DNA of 64,000 nt from Leucothrix pacifica (GTDB taxonomy: Bacteria > Pseudomonadota > Gammaproteobacteria > Thiotrichales > Thiotrichaceae). Location of the stretch: contig NZ_QGKM01000027.1 of assembly GCF_003172875.1 (NCBI RefSeq), positions 1 through 64,000 of the forward strand, given 5' to 3'. The notes under the pieces were generated by a model, which ran no database searches, was not told the origin of the DNA, and saw only the letters and a program-made list of their open reading frames with translations. Made by a program: the position numbers and the translations under genes. This document shows, piece by piece, positions 17,309-27,772 of this stretch; positions within the stretch are counted from its first letter, which is position 1, and every line of letters starts with the position of its first letter.

Positions 17309-17356
17309 ATCACACAGTCATATACAGGGTCATGATGATCCGTTAGACTGTGCGAT
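17309..17356. repeat. Inverted repeat between the glxA-like gene and ssrA
   Basis: ATCACACAGTC (17309-17319) is complementary to GACTGTGCGAT (17346-17356) except for one position, around a 26-nt spacer. It lies just before the tmRNA 5' end, so it may be an operator or an upstream transcript end. No T-tract follows. Confidence 0.4.
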
Positions 17357-17376
17357 TCACCAGTAAGTATTCATTT

Positions 17377-17732
17377 GGGGGCGACTTGGCTTCGACGTGG
17401 ATTACAAAACCTGGGGAGCATGCAGTGGATGCAGTGACCACTTTAATTCAAGCTGTGAACTTTTAGTTGCCAACGACGACAACTACGCTTTAGCGGCTTA
17501 ATAAGCCTGCTAAATTCCCACTAGCGTTCGCCCGCAGGTGCTTACTGGGAATCATTTATGCGGTATCGCGTGGAGGACTGTTCGGGGCCGAAGCGTTAAA
17601 ACCTAACCGGAATCGCGGATACCTTCTCTGCCCGTCGAGATTGTGTTTGCTAAATTAATGACGGATCTAAGCATGTAGCGCCTTCAGGCAGCGGATTTGC
17701 GGACGCGGGTTCGATTCCCGCCGTCTCCACCA
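17377..17732 (+). ncRNA. ssrA: tmRNA (transfer-messenger RNA)
   Basis: About 356 nt. The 5' GGGGGCG pairs with the 3' CGTCTCC to form the tRNA-like acceptor, followed by ACCA; GGTTCGATTCC near the 3' end is the T-arm. The tag reading frame GCC..TAA at 17469-17501 encodes ANDDNYALAA. tmRNA rescues stalled ribosomes with SmpB and marks products for ClpXP. The 3' end is followed by a terminator. A possible -35 TTAGAC lies at 17343. Confidence 0.97.
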
Positions 17733-17753
17733 CTTACTCTGGTTTGTACAAAC

Positions 17754-17790
17754 AAAAAGCCCTTGAAACACTAGTTCCAAGGGCTTTTTT
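17754..17790 (+). terminator. Rho-independent terminator of ssrA
   Basis: AAAAAGCCCTTG and CAAGGGCTTTTTT form a stem of about 12 bp with a T6 tail. The A5 on the left also lets it act on the convergent SH3 gene. Confidence 0.92.
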
Positions 17791-17817
17791 GTGTCTGTTA
17801 CATTAAGGTTTCTTTGC

Positions 17818-18654
17818 TTAGTTAGGCATAAAACCTGCTGTGGCAGCAGTCTCTATATGTTCGTAGCGATTCCCGCTGATGTATTCAAATCTATAATCAT
17901 TTGATTGTTCTGCTTGATCTATAATAACGGGAGTAGGCTGTGTAACGGTAGGTGTTGCAATAGGAGTTGCCGCTGCTACAGTTTGAGTCTGCGCTATCGG
18001 CAGAGTGGCCGTAGTCGTATTTGTCTGAGGTTGAGTCTCTACCGTTGTCGTTGTTGTTGCCACACTGTTTTGAGCTTCTAATCGCTCCGCATCAGCAATT
18101 GTCGTTTGAATAGGGCGTGGATGCGTTTTTGTCTTGGGATCGTTGTAGATCGAGTCGGCAGCGATATTCCAGGGATATTTAATATTGTTAGCAATGATGT
18201 CAGCGTTCGGGTCAAGTGTCGTGGGGGGAGCTGTTGGAGTAGGCTTGGTTGTTGGTGTTTTTGTTTCACCATATGAGAAAAACTCTGCTTTATTGATAAC
18301 AGCGCTATTTCGTTCTTGACCAATCGTATCAGCTTGAATGGAAACTTGAGGTGCCTGTGCCTGTGGGGCAGTCTTCTTTAAATAGCTTGCTTCGACCCAA
18401 CCAGTATTGTCTCCGTACGCTATCTGAAGCCAGTTTACGGTATCTAATAGAATTGTCTTACCGGTAGCTTCAATCTTTGTGGCATCAAAAGGGATGTTAC
18501 TCAATGGTCTTGATATCGTGCTCGGCCATGCTCGTAAGGTCAGAGAACCACCAGCGGGAATATTAGTGACTGAAAAGGTGTTGGCAATCGCAAGAGAGGT
18601 GGAGGCGCCTAATAATAAAGCTGCCCCAATTAGCTTTGTTGTTAGTGTTTTCAT
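17818..18654 (-). CDS. Exported bacterial SH3-like domain protein
   Basis: 278 residues with a clean signal peptide (about 1-24, ending TSLAIA). Residues ~26-93 look like a bacterial SH3 domain (LTLRAWPS, then WLQIAYGDNTGWVEASYLKK). The rest is low-complexity, rich in Thr, Pro, Gln and Ala (runs such as TPTTKPTPTAPPTT and TTTTVETQPQTNTTTAT), probably an unstructured periplasmic tail. Such SH3 domains often bind wall peptides. No enzyme domain is visible. Stand-alone gene. Confidence 0.75.
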   Translation of the reverse strand: MKTLTTKLIGAALLLGASTSLAIANTFSVTNIPAGGSLTLRAWPSTISRPLSNIPFDATKIEATGKTILLDTVNWLQIAYGDNTGWVEASYLKKTAPQAQAPQVSIQADTIGQERNSAVINKAEFFSYGETKTPTTKPTPTAPPTTLDPNADIIANNIKYPWNIAADSIYNDPKTKTHPRPIQTTIADAERLEAQNSVATTTTTVETQPQTNTTTATLPIAQTQTVAAATPIATPTVTQPTPVIIDQAEQSNDYRFEYISGNRYEHIETAATAGFMPN

Positions 18655-18744
18655 GGTTATTTTTCTTATTGTTTAGTTTTCAATAGGATACTCCCGAGCA
18701 TTACGAATTACAAGATATCAATGCAGGCTATTGCATTCCATTTA

Positions 18745-18773
18745 TTTACAAGGTAGACACAATCCGAGATAAT
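18745..18773 (+). promoter_or_regulatory. Predicted sigma-70 promoter of miaB
   Basis: TTTACA (18745-18750), a 17-bp spacer and GATAAT (18768-18773), about 42 bp before the miaB ATG. The spacing is ideal and each box has one mismatch to consensus. Confidence 0.6.
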
Positions 18774-18815
18774 GCGCCGGCTAAATTGTTGTTCACGCTA
18801 AACTAGGTCTAAAAT

Positions 18816-20204
18816 ATGTCCGGCAAAATCTTCGTACAGACACACGGTTGTCAAATGAACGAGTACGATTCCGCAAAAATGGCGGAAGTCATGAACGAAG
18901 CAGATGGGCTTGAGTTAACAGACGACCCGGAACAGGCGGATGTCCTACTGCTGAACACGTGCTCGATTCGAGAAAAAGCAGAAGATAAAGTCTATTCCCA
19001 GCTTGGGCGCTGGCGCAAAATCAAAGAAAAGAAGCCAGGTGTGATTGTTGGTGTCGGTGGTTGTGTCGCTAGTCAGGAGGGCGATAATCTAAGAAAACGC
19101 TCACCAGTCGTCGATGTCATTTTTGGGCCACAAACTCTCCACCGTCTTCCAGAGCTGATTGAGCAGGCTAAGACAACCCAAAAAACAGCAATGGATATTT
19201 CGTTTCCGGAGATTGAAAAATTCGATCGCTTGCCTGAGCCGAAGGCTGACGGAGCGAGTGCATTCGTGTCGATCATGGAAGGTTGTAGCAAATACTGCAC
19301 ATTCTGTGTGGTTCCCTATACGCGTGGTGAAGAGATCTCCCGGCCGTTTGACGATATTATTGCCGAAGTGGTGCAGCTGGCAGAGCAGGGTGTTCGCGAA
19401 GTGAATCTGTTAGGTCAGAATGTAAATGCCTATCGTGGCCCGATGCACACGGGTGACACAGCCGATCTTGCCATGCTCATTACTTATGTAGCACAAATCG
19501 ACGGCATAGACCGAATTAGATATACTACCTCCCATCCGGTAGAGTTCAGTGAGAGCTTAATCAAAGTATACGGCGAAGTGCCTGAGCTTGTAGATCACTT
19601 ACACCTACCTGTTCAAAGTGGATCGGACCGTATTCTCGCAGCAATGAAGCGAGGGCATATGGCGATTGAATACAAGTCTAAGATTCGTAAGTTGCGTGAA
19701 ATTCGTCCAAATATTAGTTTGTCTTCGGACTTTATTATCGGTTTCCCGGGCGAAACCGATCAGGACTTTGAAGATACGATGAAATTGATCGAAGACATTG
19801 GTTACGACCATAGTTTTAGTTTTATTTACAGCCAGCGTCCAGGAACGCCGGCGGCATCGTTACAAGATGATGTGCCGATGGAGGTTAAGAAAGAGCGTTT
19901 ACAGAGACTGCAACAGCGTATCAATGAAATGGCGACAGAGATTAGCCGTTCCATGTTAGGTACTGTACAACGTCTGCTCGTGGATAAGGTTTCTCACAAA
20001 GATGAGGGCGAGTTGTCCGGTAAAACAGAAAACAATCGTTCGGTGACTTTTGTAGCACATCCACGGCTAATCGGTCGGTTTGTGGATGTGAAAATCACTG
20101 ACGCATTTAGAAATTCCCTGAAAGGAGAAATCGTTGCGGTTGAGAATGACAACCGTGAGATGGTTCCTCTCGAAGAAGGCCTGGCACTTGTGTCAGCCGA
20201 ATAA
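18816..20204 (+). CDS. miaB: tRNA-2-methylthio-N6-dimethylallyladenosine synthase
   Basis: 462 residues. The N-terminal MTTase domain has its three cluster cysteines in [20 protein letters not shown] and GGCVASQEG. The radical-SAM cluster is [12 protein letters not shown] (~155-166). A TRAM RNA-binding domain occupies the last ~70 residues. It adds the 2-methylthio group to i6A37 in tRNAs reading U-start codons. In related bacteria miaB is followed by phoH-ybeY-corC-lnt; here the nqr operon lies in between, starting 24 bp after the miaB stop. Confidence 0.97.
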   Translation: MSGKIFVQTHGCQMNEYDSAKMAEVMNEADGLELTDDPEQADVLLLNTCSIREKAEDKVYSQLGRWRKIKEKKPGVIVGVGGCVASQEGDNLRKRSPVVDVIFGPQTLHRLPELIEQAKTTQKTAMDISFPEIEKFDRLPEPKADGASAFVSIMEGCSKYCTFCVVPYTRGEEISRPFDDIIAEVVQLAEQGVREVNLLGQNVNAYRGPMHTGDTADLAMLITYVAQIDGIDRIRYTTSHPVEFSESLIKVYGEVPELVDHLHLPVQSGSDRILAAMKRGHMAIEYKSKIRKLREIRPNISLSSDFIIGFPGETDQDFEDTMKLIEDIGYDHSFSFIYSQRPGTPAASLQDDVPMEVKKERLQRLQQRINEMATEISRSMLGTVQRLLVDKVSHKDEGELSGKTENNRSVTFVAHPRLIGRFVDVKITDAFRNSLKGEIVAVENDNREMVPLEEGLALVSAE

Positions 20205-20228
20205 GCTTTTAAAATTGAGTGAAGAAGT

Positions 20229-21584
20229 ATGATGAAGATTGAAACTGGCTTGGATGTCCCGATTTCGGGTCGTCCCATACAGTCGATCGATTCAGTATCA
20301 CCTACTATTACTAAAGTCGCATTACTAGGGCGGGACTTCCATGGTCTACGCCCTTCAATGCAAGTGAAGGTAGGCGATAAGGTTAAGATTGGCCAAACAC
20401 TTTTTACTGATAAGAAAAATCCTGGTGTGAATTACACTTCACCGGGCGCTGGTACTATTTCAGCGATTAATCGGGGTGCAAAGCGTGTATTGCAGTCGAT
20501 TATTATTGATCTTGATGACAGTGAAGAGTCGATTAATTCTCCGAAGTACGATGCGGATCAGTTGGATGAGCTGGATGCCAGCGACATTCGCCGTAACATG
20601 CAGGAGTCCGGTGCATGGACTGCGTTCCGTACGCGTCCTAACAGCAAGGTCCCTCTGGCAGATGCTGAGCCCGTTCATATTTATGTTAACGCTATGGATA
20701 CCAGCCCGCTTGCGGCAGATCCAAGCATTATCGTCAATGAGCGTGCTGAAGACTTCCAGAATGGTTTGACGCTGCTGTCAAAGCTGACTAAAGGCCACGT
20801 TTACGTGTGTCATGAGGCGGGTAAGTCAATCCCTCAGACGTCTTATCGCAACGTGCTTTACCGTGAGTTTTCAGGTGTTCACCCGGCTGGTTTAGTTGGT
20901 ACACATATGCACATGATTGAGCCTGCGGGTATTGATCGTGAAATGTGGCACATGAACTATCAGGATGTTATCGCTCTGGGAAGCCTGTTTACCAGCGGTA
21001 AGCGCTGTGTTGATCGTGTTATCTCTCTGGCTGGTCCTTCAGTTAAGAACCCTCGTCTACTTCGTGTTCGTATGGGAGCTTGTACTTCTGAGATCGTTGA
21101 AGGTGAGATCGATTCAGGCGACGTGCGTGTTATCTCTGGTTCTGTTCTGGGTGGCTTCCGCGCAGCAGGTTGGAGTGCTTACCTTGGTCGCTACAGCTTA
21201 CAGGTATCAGTGATTCCTGAAGGTGAGCCTCGTCAATTATTGCACTGGGTAAACCCGACCTTAAATCAGTTCTCTGTAATGAATGTTTTCTTCAATTCAG
21301 TGAATCGTGCTAAAGGCAAGCTGTTCCCAATGAGCAGTACTCAGAATGGCTCTCCTCGTGCAATGGTTCCGATCGGTAACTTCGAAGAAGTGATGCCTCT
21401 GGATATTCTGCCGACTCAGTTACTGCGTGCTTTATTGGTTCGTGATACAGAAACGGCTAAGAGCTTAGGTTGCATGGAGTTGGATGAAGAAGATCTGGCG
21501 TTATGTACCTTTGTTTGTCACGGTAAATATGAATACGGTCCGGCACTACGTGCTTGCCTGGAAATGATCGAGAGGGATGGATAA
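20229..21584 (+). CDS. nqrA: Na+-translocating NADH:quinone reductase subunit A
   Basis: 451 residues, family length. It begins [16 protein letters not shown] and contains [50 protein letters not shown] and the C-terminal [13 protein letters not shown]. NqrA is the cofactor-free cytosolic-face subunit involved in quinone binding. First gene of nqrABCDEF; the nqrB ATG shares one base with the TAA. Confidence 0.97.
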   Translation: MMKIETGLDVPISGRPIQSIDSVSPTITKVALLGRDFHGLRPSMQVKVGDKVKIGQTLFTDKKNPGVNYTSPGAGTISAINRGAKRVLQSIIIDLDDSEESINSPKYDADQLDELDASDIRRNMQESGAWTAFRTRPNSKVPLADAEPVHIYVNAMDTSPLAADPSIIVNERAEDFQNGLTLLSKLTKGHVYVCHEAGKSIPQTSYRNVLYREFSGVHPAGLVGTHMHMIEPAGIDREMWHMNYQDVIALGSLFTSGKRCVDRVISLAGPSVKNPRLLRVRMGACTSEIVEGEIDSGDVRVISGSVLGGFRAAGWSAYLGRYSLQVSVIPEGEPRQLLHWVNPTLNQFSVMNVFFNSVNRAKGKLFPMSSTQNGSPRAMVPIGNFEEVMPLDILPTQLLRALLVRDTETAKSLGCMELDEEDLALCTFVCHGKYEYGPALRACLEMIERDG

Positions 21585-22816
21585 TGAGTTCTTCAAGTCC
21601 TAGCCGCTTACGTCGGCTACTTGACGGTGCGGAGCCTCATTTTACCCAAGGTGGTAAATACGAGCGTTTCTACGTGCTGTTCGAAATGGTGGACACGCTG
21701 TTCTACAGCCCGCCAAATAAAACGGTTGGTGGTCCACACGTCCGTGATGCGCTGGATCTGAAGCGTGTAATGGGTATGGTTTGGATGTGTACCTTCCCAA
21801 TCATGTTCATGGCATGTTTCAACACAGGTTTGCAAGCGAATGAAGCAATGCAAACTCTGGGTATGACTAGCATCGACGGTCTACGTGGCTTCTTCCTGAA
21901 TGGAATCGGCTATGATCCGAGTAGTTTCTTTGCAAACTTCTTCCACGGTATGACGTACTTCATTCCAATCTACATGACCACGTTTATCGTCGGTGGTATT
22001 GCGGAAGCGGCGTTCTCATTGATTCGTGGTCACGAAGTTAACGAAGGTTTCTTTGTTACATCTATCCTTTACTCTTTAACTCTACCACCAGATATTCCAT
22101 TGTGGATGGTTGGTGCAGGTATCATCTTTGGTATCGTGATTGGTAAAGAAGTATTTGGTGGTACCGGTAAGAACTTCCTGAACCCAGCACTAGTTGGTCG
22201 TGCATTCCTGTACTTCGCTTATCCGGCTTCTATGTCAGGTGATGCAGTGTGGACAGCGGTTGATGGTTACACCGGTGCAACAGCATTGGGTATTGCAGCG
22301 GCAGATGGAATGGCAGCAGTACAGGCGCAGTTCACTTGGTGGGAAGCGTTTATAGGTACGATCCCTGGTTCGATTGGTGAGACTTCTACGCTGGCTATCT
22401 TTATCGGTGGCGGTATCTTATTGGCAACCAAAATTGCTTCATGGCGCATCGTACTCGGTGTGTTCTTCGGCATGATGGCGACTGCGACACTATTTAATCT
22501 GATCGGTAGTGACACGAACCCAATGTTTGGCATGCCGTGGTGGTGGCACTTGGTTGTTGGTGGATTCGCATTTGGTATGTTGTTTATGGCGACAGATCCT
22601 GTGTCGGCGTCAATGACAAATACTGGTCGCTTCTATTATGGTTGTTTGATTGGTTTCATGACAGTATTGATTCGTGTCATCAATCCTGCGTTCCCGGAAG
22701 GTATCATGTTGGCGATTCTATTCTCTAATATCTTCGCACCGATGATCGATTATGTTGTGGTTCAGGCGAATATCCGCAGACGTACCAAGCGTATTGAGCA
22801 AGGAGGTCAGGCGTGA
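21584..22816 (+). CDS. nqrB: Na+-translocating NADH:quinone reductase subunit B
   Basis: 410 residues from the ATG in TAATG overlapping the nqrA stop. It is a polytopic membrane protein. DGYTGAT places the threonine that carries covalent FMN at about T233. [18 protein letters not shown] near the N-terminus and [20 protein letters not shown] are typical. It is the main Na+-conducting and riboflavin-binding subunit. It overlaps nqrC by 4 bp. Confidence 0.97.
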   Translation: MSSSSPSRLRRLLDGAEPHFTQGGKYERFYVLFEMVDTLFYSPPNKTVGGPHVRDALDLKRVMGMVWMCTFPIMFMACFNTGLQANEAMQTLGMTSIDGLRGFFLNGIGYDPSSFFANFFHGMTYFIPIYMTTFIVGGIAEAAFSLIRGHEVNEGFFVTSILYSLTLPPDIPLWMVGAGIIFGIVIGKEVFGGTGKNFLNPALVGRAFLYFAYPASMSGDAVWTAVDGYTGATALGIAAADGMAAVQAQFTWWEAFIGTIPGSIGETSTLAIFIGGGILLATKIASWRIVLGVFFGMMATATLFNLIGSDTNPMFGMPWWWHLVVGGFAFGMLFMATDPVSASMTNTGRFYYGCLIGFMTVLIRVINPAFPEGIMLAILFSNIFAPMIDYVVVQANIRRRTKRIEQGGQA

Positions 22817-23622
22817 TTAAAGATAAGTTTAATGAAATGCTGGCGTTACCTAATGACAGCAAGCAGAAAACAATCTTTGTTGCTTTGGCAGCTTGTTTAG
22901 TTTGCTCTGTTTTGGTGTCGTTCGCAGCGGTTGCGCTAAAGCCAATGCAAGAAGCAAACAAAGCTTTTGATAAGAAGCGTAACATTCTGCAAATCGCTGG
23001 TTTGATGGAAGAAGGTAAGTCAGTAGATGAGTTGTTCAAACAGATCGAACCTCGCGTTGTCAATGTTGAAACGGGTGAGTACGTTGATGATGTTGATGCA
23101 GCAACTTATGACCAACGTAAAGCATCGAATGATCCTGCACAAAATGTACTGATCAGTGCAGACAATGACATTGCGGGTATTAAACGTCGCGCTAAGTATG
23201 CTTCGGTCTACTTGGTAAAAGACGGTGATGCGGTTAAGTCATACATCTTACCAATCAAAGGTTACGGTCTTTGGTCTACGCTTTATGGATTCATTGCGCT
23301 TGAAGCTGACGCGAAAACTGTCGTGGGTCTTGGTTACTATGAGCATGCTGAAACACCGGGTCTTGGTGGTGAAGTTGATAACCCGGGCTGGAAGGCTAAG
23401 TGGATTGGTAAGCAGGTCTATGGTCCTGATAATCAGGTAATGATTGATGTGGTTAAAGGGGCGGTTGACCCTGCTAGCAAGACAGCAATCTATGAAGTAG
23501 ATGGCTTGTCTGGAGCAACGCTAACGAGTGTCGGTGTCGAGAATATGCTGCACTATTGGCTAGGTGAGCAAGGCTTCACGACGTACCTTAATAAAGTCCG
23601 TGCAACAGGAGGCGAGTCATGA
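22813..23622 (+). CDS. nqrC: Na+-translocating NADH:quinone reductase subunit C
   Basis: 269 residues starting at a GTG that overlaps the nqrB TGA. One N-terminal membrane helix (~20-42) and an FMN-binding domain in the periplasm with the covalent-flavin motif [11 protein letters not shown] (T236). [14 protein letters not shown] and [13 protein letters not shown] are conserved. Flavinylation needs ApbE, which is not encoded here. Confidence 0.97.
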   Translation: MIKDKFNEMLALPNDSKQKTIFVALAACLVCSVLVSFAAVALKPMQEANKAFDKKRNILQIAGLMEEGKSVDELFKQIEPRVVNVETGEYVDDVDAATYDQRKASNDPAQNVLISADNDIAGIKRRAKYASVYLVKDGDAVKSYILPIKGYGLWSTLYGFIALEADAKTVVGLGYYEHAETPGLGGEVDNPGWKAKWIGKQVYGPDNQVMIDVVKGAVDPASKTAIYEVDGLSGATLTSVGVENMLHYWLGEQGFTTYLNKVRATGGES

Positions 23623-24296
23623 AATTGAGCCCTGAAGCAAAACATAATTTATTAGATCCGCTGATTGGTAATAATCCCATCACGCTGCAGATTCTTGGTA
23701 TCTGTTCAGCACTGGCGGTTACAACCTCGCTTAAGACAGCGTTATTGATGTCGATGGCGTTAACATTAGTAACTGCGTTTTCTGGCGCATCCATTAGTGC
23801 GATTCGTAACCATATTCCGGGAAGTATTCGTATCATCGTTCAGATGACGATCATTGCTTCTTTGGTAATCGTGGTTGATCAGTTATTGAAAGCATTTGCT
23901 TACGACACTGCTAAGCAGTTATCGGTATTTGTTGGTTTGATTATTACCAACTGTATCGTAATGGGGCGTGCTGAAGCTTACGCGATGAAGAATCCACCAG
24001 GTCTTAGCTTTCTGGATGGTATCGGTAACGGTTTGGGCTACAGCTTAATTTTGATTGTTGTCGCGTTCTTCCGTGAGTTGTTCGGTGCAGGTTCCTTGAT
24101 GGGTTACCAGATTCTACCGTTAACTACTGAGGGCGGTTGGTACCAGTCAAATGGTATGTTGTTATTGCCACCGAGTGCATTCTTCATTATCGGCATCATG
24201 ATTTGGGTTATTCGTACTTATCAGCCTGAGCAAAATGAAGCGCCTGACTTTGTTATTCACGAGTCTCATTCGCATAGCGCAGGGGAGTCACACTAA
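23619..24296 (+). CDS. nqrD: Na+-translocating NADH:quinone reductase subunit D
   Basis: 225 residues, ATGA overlap with nqrC. Six-helix membrane protein of the NqrDE/RnfAE family: [47 protein letters not shown] His-rich tail ([12 protein letters not shown]) ends the protein. With NqrE it forms the inverted-repeat pair that holds the intramembrane iron centre. Confidence 0.97.
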   Translation: MKLSPEAKHNLLDPLIGNNPITLQILGICSALAVTTSLKTALLMSMALTLVTAFSGASISAIRNHIPGSIRIIVQMTIIASLVIVVDQLLKAFAYDTAKQLSVFVGLIITNCIVMGRAEAYAMKNPPGLSFLDGIGNGLGYSLILIVVAFFRELFGAGSLMGYQILPLTTEGGWYQSNGMLLLPPSAFFIIGIMIWVIRTYQPEQNEAPDFVIHESHSHSAGESH

Positions 24297-24892
24297 TGGA
24301 AGCTTATTTAAGTTTATTTATTAAAGCGGTTTTCGTCGAAAACTTAGCCTTATCTTTCTTCCTTGGAATGTGTACCTTTTTGGCACTTTCCAAGAAGATT
24401 GAAACAGCGATTGGTTTGGGAATCGCAGTAGCCGTTGTACAGACCATTACCGTTCCGGTTAATAACCTGATTTTGAATGTATTCTTAAAAGAGAACGCAT
24501 TACTTCAGGGTGTTGATCTGACGTTCCTTGGTTTGATCAGTTACATCGGTGTTATTGCGGCGATGGTACAGATTCTGGAAATGATTCTGGATAAGTACTT
24601 ACCGTCTCTCTATAACGCGCTGGGTGTGTTCTTGCCACTGATTACGGTTAACTGTGCGATCCTGGGTGGATCTTTGTTCATGGTCGAGCGTGACTACACT
24701 TTCGGTGAGAGTTTAACGTACGGTATCTCTAGTGGTTTCGGTTGGGCGTTGGCCATCGTTGCACTAGCGGGTGTTCGTGAAAAGCTCAAGTACAGCGATG
24801 TACCTAAAGGTCTGCAAGGCCTAGGTATCACCTTTATTACAGTCGGTCTGATGTCCATGGGTTTCATGGCATTCTCCGGCGTACAACTGTAA
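24296..24892 (+). CDS. nqrE: Na+-translocating NADH:quinone reductase subunit E
   Basis: 198 residues, start sharing a base with the nqrD TAA. Six helices; [20 protein letters not shown] holds one Cys of the intramembrane Fe site, and [15 protein letters not shown] the other. The paralogue NqrD has CSAL and TNCIVMG at the equivalent places. Confidence 0.97.
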   Translation: MEAYLSLFIKAVFVENLALSFFLGMCTFLALSKKIETAIGLGIAVAVVQTITVPVNNLILNVFLKENALLQGVDLTFLGLISYIGVIAAMVQILEMILDKYLPSLYNALGVFLPLITVNCAILGGSLFMVERDYTFGESLTYGISSGFGWALAIVALAGVREKLKYSDVPKGLQGLGITFITVGLMSMGFMAFSGVQL

Positions 24893-24904
24893 GGATTAAC
24901 AATC

Positions 24905-26128
24905 ATGGCACTCGAAATTTTATTGGGTATTGTGTTGTTTACCCTGATCGTAATAGCACTGGTTTACATCATTCTTTTCGCACGTTCTAAGTTAGTACCT
25001 GACGGCGACGTCACACTGCGTATCAATGGCGAGAAAGAGATCAAGGTCCCTGTTGGTGGTAAGCTACTAGGTACTCTGTCTGAGAATGGTTTGTTCGTGG
25101 CTTCAGCCTGTGGTGGCGGTGGTACCTGCGCACAATGTCGTGTACAGATTCATGATGGTGGCGGGTCTTTGCTACCAGTTGAAGAAGCTCACATCAATCG
25201 TAAGCAGGAAGCTGCTGGTGACCGTCTGGCTTGTCAGGTAACTGTTAAGCAAGATATGGAGATCGAAGTTCCGGAAGAAGTCTTCGGTATCAAGAAGTGG
25301 AACTGTAAAGTTCGTTCTAACCACAACGTGGCAACCTTCATCAAAGAATTGGTGATTGAGCTACCGGAAGGTGAGAATGTTGACTTCCGTGCAGGTGGTT
25401 ATATCCAGATTGAATGTCCACCTCACGTAGCTAACTACAAAGACTTTGATATCGAAGAAGAGTATCGTGGTGACTGGGATCGCTTTAAAGTTTGGGACAA
25501 TGTCTCAGAGGTTAAAGAAGATACGGTTCGTGCATACTCAATGGCTAACTATCCGGAAGAGAAAGGTATTATCATGCTGAACGTCCGTATTGCTTCGCCA
25601 CCTCCGGGTAGTACAGATATTCCTCCGGGCATTATGTCTTCGTACATCTTTAACCTGAAGCCAGGTGATGATGTGACTATCTCTGGTCCGTTCGGTGAAT
25701 TCTTTGCTAAAGAGACCGATGCTGAAATGGTGTTTGTTGGTGGTGGTGCCGGTATGGCGCCAATGCGTTCACACATCTTCGATCAGCTTGGTCGTCTTGC
25801 CAGTAAGCGTAAGATCAGCTTCTGGTATGGTGCGCGTAGTCTGCGTGAAGCGTTTTATGTGGATGAATTTGATAAGCTTGCGGAAGAGCATGAAAACTTC
25901 ACATGGCATCTTGGTTTATCAGATCCACAGCCTGAAGATAACTGGACAGGCTACACTGGTTTTATTCACGATATTCTGTACAAGAACTATCTGAATACGC
26001 ATGAAGCACCAGAGGACTGTGAGTTCTATATGTGTGGTCCTCCAATGATGAACTCTGCGGTTATCGATATGCTTGATGACCTGGGAGTTGAAGAAGACAA
26101 CATCATGTTGGATGACTTCGGTGGTTAA
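24905..26128 (+). CDS. nqrF: Na+-translocating NADH:quinone reductase subunit F
   Basis: 407 residues. One N-terminal membrane helix (~5-25), a [2Fe-2S] ferredoxin domain with C69, C75, C78 and C110, then an FAD domain ([13 protein letters not shown]) and an NADH domain ([30 protein letters not shown]). It is the electron entry point from NADH. Last gene of the operon; a terminator follows 33 bp later and neither nqrM nor apbE is adjacent. Confidence 0.97.
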   Translation: MALEILLGIVLFTLIVIALVYIILFARSKLVPDGDVTLRINGEKEIKVPVGGKLLGTLSENGLFVASACGGGGTCAQCRVQIHDGGGSLLPVEEAHINRKQEAAGDRLACQVTVKQDMEIEVPEEVFGIKKWNCKVRSNHNVATFIKELVIELPEGENVDFRAGGYIQIECPPHVANYKDFDIEEEYRGDWDRFKVWDNVSEVKEDTVRAYSMANYPEEKGIIMLNVRIASPPPGSTDIPPGIMSSYIFNLKPGDDVTISGPFGEFFAKETDAEMVFVGGGAGMAPMRSHIFDQLGRLASKRKISFWYGARSLREAFYVDEFDKLAEEHENFTWHLGLSDPQPEDNWTGYTGFIHDILYKNYLNTHEAPEDCEFYMCGPPMMNSAVIDMLDDLGVEEDNIMLDDFGG

Positions 26129-26160
26129 GTAGAAGTTTTGCTTAAATGCTGTAAAGATAA

Positions 26161-26192
26161 GGCATTGATCGTGACTGATCAGTGCCTTTTTT
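26161..26192 (+). terminator. Rho-independent terminator of the nqr operon
   Basis: GGCATTGATC pairs with GATCAGTGCC (10 bp, one G-U) over a 6-nt loop and is followed by T6. It separates nqr from phoH. Confidence 0.9.
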
Positions 26193-26288
26193 GATTTTAA
26201 AGGTATGAAAACTTAGTGAATTCTGCTAATAATTCAAATTGAGTCTTTCCAAGCGCAAGTACTTTCCTTTATGCTTGTTTAAACATCG

Positions 26289-27296
26289 ATGATAAATACG
26301 TTTTCGGAGAATCCGTACTTTTTGAAAAATTCTAATAATGATAATGCAGAATTGCATTCGGTCAGTATTGACTTGGAGCCCGCAGATAGTCCGCGTTTGA
26401 TGAATTTATGTGGTCAGCTCGACCAACACTTGCGGCAGCTTGAAACGGGATTAAGCGTAGAAATCAATAACAGAGGTCCACAATTTACGATCACAGGTTT
26501 ACCTGCGAATGTAAATCGTGCTGTTGATCTTGTTCAACACCTCTATCAGCTCACGGCTAGTGAAGAACTGAGTCCTGAGGTTCTACACCTTCACCTGCAT
26601 GAATCGACCAGTAGCGATGACAGTGAGCCAAAAGGCTTAGCATCGATTCGTACCAAAAAAGGGGTGATACGTGGGCGTGGGCCTAATCAGAATCGCTATA
26701 TTCGTGGCGTGCAAACGCATGACCTGACCTTTGGTGTAGGTCCTGCCGGAACGGGTAAAACCTACTTGGCGGTAGCTTGTGCGGTCGAGGCATTGGAACG
26801 CGACGAGGTCAGGCGCATTATCTTGGTTAGACCTGCCGTTGAAGCGGGCGAGAAACTGGGGTTTTTACCGGGCGACTTGTCGCAAAAAGTAGATCCCTAT
26901 CTACGACCTATGTACGACGCGTTATTTGAAATGATGGGCTTCGAAAAAGTGAATAAGCTGATTGAGAAGCAGGTTATTGAAGTAGCACCGTTAGCTTATA
27001 TGCGTGGACGCACCCTGAACGACTCATTCATTATTATGGATGAGGCGCAGAACACAACCGTTGAGCAAATGAAGATGTTCCTGACACGTCTTGGCTTTGG
27101 TTCAACTGCAGTTGTCACAGGTGATGTAACACAGATTGATTTACCAAAGCATCAGACATCTGGCCTCAAACACGTCATCAATATTTTACAGGGTATTGAA
27201 GAGGTTGAATTTTGCTTTTTCCAACCTAAAGATGTGGTTCGTCACTCGTTAGTACAGCGAATTGTTGAAGCCTATAACGATCATGATGAGAGCTGA
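26289..27296 (+). CDS. ybeZ: PhoH-family ATPase (YbeZ)
   Basis: 335 residues. N-terminal KH-like/PhoH-associated region, then Walker A GPAGTGKT (~153-160), LVRPAVEAGEKLGFLPGD, AYMRGRTLNDSFIIMDEAQN (Walker B) and TGDVTQIDLP. It is thought to act with YbeY in RNA/ribosome quality control. Its TGA shares one base with the ybeY ATG. Confidence 0.95.
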   Translation: MINTFSENPYFLKNSNNDNAELHSVSIDLEPADSPRLMNLCGQLDQHLRQLETGLSVEINNRGPQFTITGLPANVNRAVDLVQHLYQLTASEELSPEVLHLHLHESTSSDDSEPKGLASIRTKKGVIRGRGPNQNRYIRGVQTHDLTFGVGPAGTGKTYLAVACAVEALERDEVRRIILVRPAVEAGEKLGFLPGDLSQKVDPYLRPMYDALFEMMGFEKVNKLIEKQVIEVAPLAYMRGRTLNDSFIIMDEAQNTTVEQMKMFLTRLGFGSTAVVTGDVTQIDLPKHQTSGLKHVINILQGIEEVEFCFFQPKDVVRHSLVQRIVEAYNDHDES

Positions 27297-27772
27297 TGTT
27301 TCACCTTGAGATACAAAATGAGTGTGCTGCAGCATTGCCAGACCCTGCATGGTTGGTTGACTGTGCACAGCTTGCCTATCAAGGTGAACTTCAAGGCTCA
27401 GCCGTGTTACGAATAGTAGGGCCTGATGAAGCGCGAACACTCAATCATGAATTCCGTGATAAAGATTATGCAACCAATATTTTGTCCTTTCCCAGCGACT
27501 TCAGTGACTTACCGGAAGGTGTACTGGATGATGAAGAGGCGGGTTATTTGGGTGATTTAGTGGTGTGTGCTGACATCATTGCTGATGAGGCGAAGCAGCA
27601 AAGCAAATCTGTAGCGCACCACTGGGCGCACTTAGTTGTACATGGCATCCTGCACTTGCAGGGATATGATCATATTGAAGAAGATGAGGCTGCCCTAATG
27701 GAGAGCCTTGAAATTAAGTTACTTGGAAAAATAGGAGTTCCAGACCCTTATAATGAAACCGAAGCCAGTTAA
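27296..27772 (+). CDS. ybeY: Endoribonuclease YbeY
   Basis: 158 residues with the zinc motif HGILHLQGYDH, preceded by HHWAHLVV. Also ATNILSFPSD and YLGDLVVCADI. It is a single-strand-specific metallo-RNase needed for 16S rRNA 3' maturation. The stop overlaps the corC start by 20 bp. Confidence 0.96.
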   Translation: MFHLEIQNECAAALPDPAWLVDCAQLAYQGELQGSAVLRIVGPDEARTLNHEFRDKDYATNILSFPSDFSDLPEGVLDDEEAGYLGDLVVCADIIADEAKQQSKSVAHHWAHLVVHGILHLQGYDHIEEDEAALMESLEIKLLGKIGVPDPYNETEAS

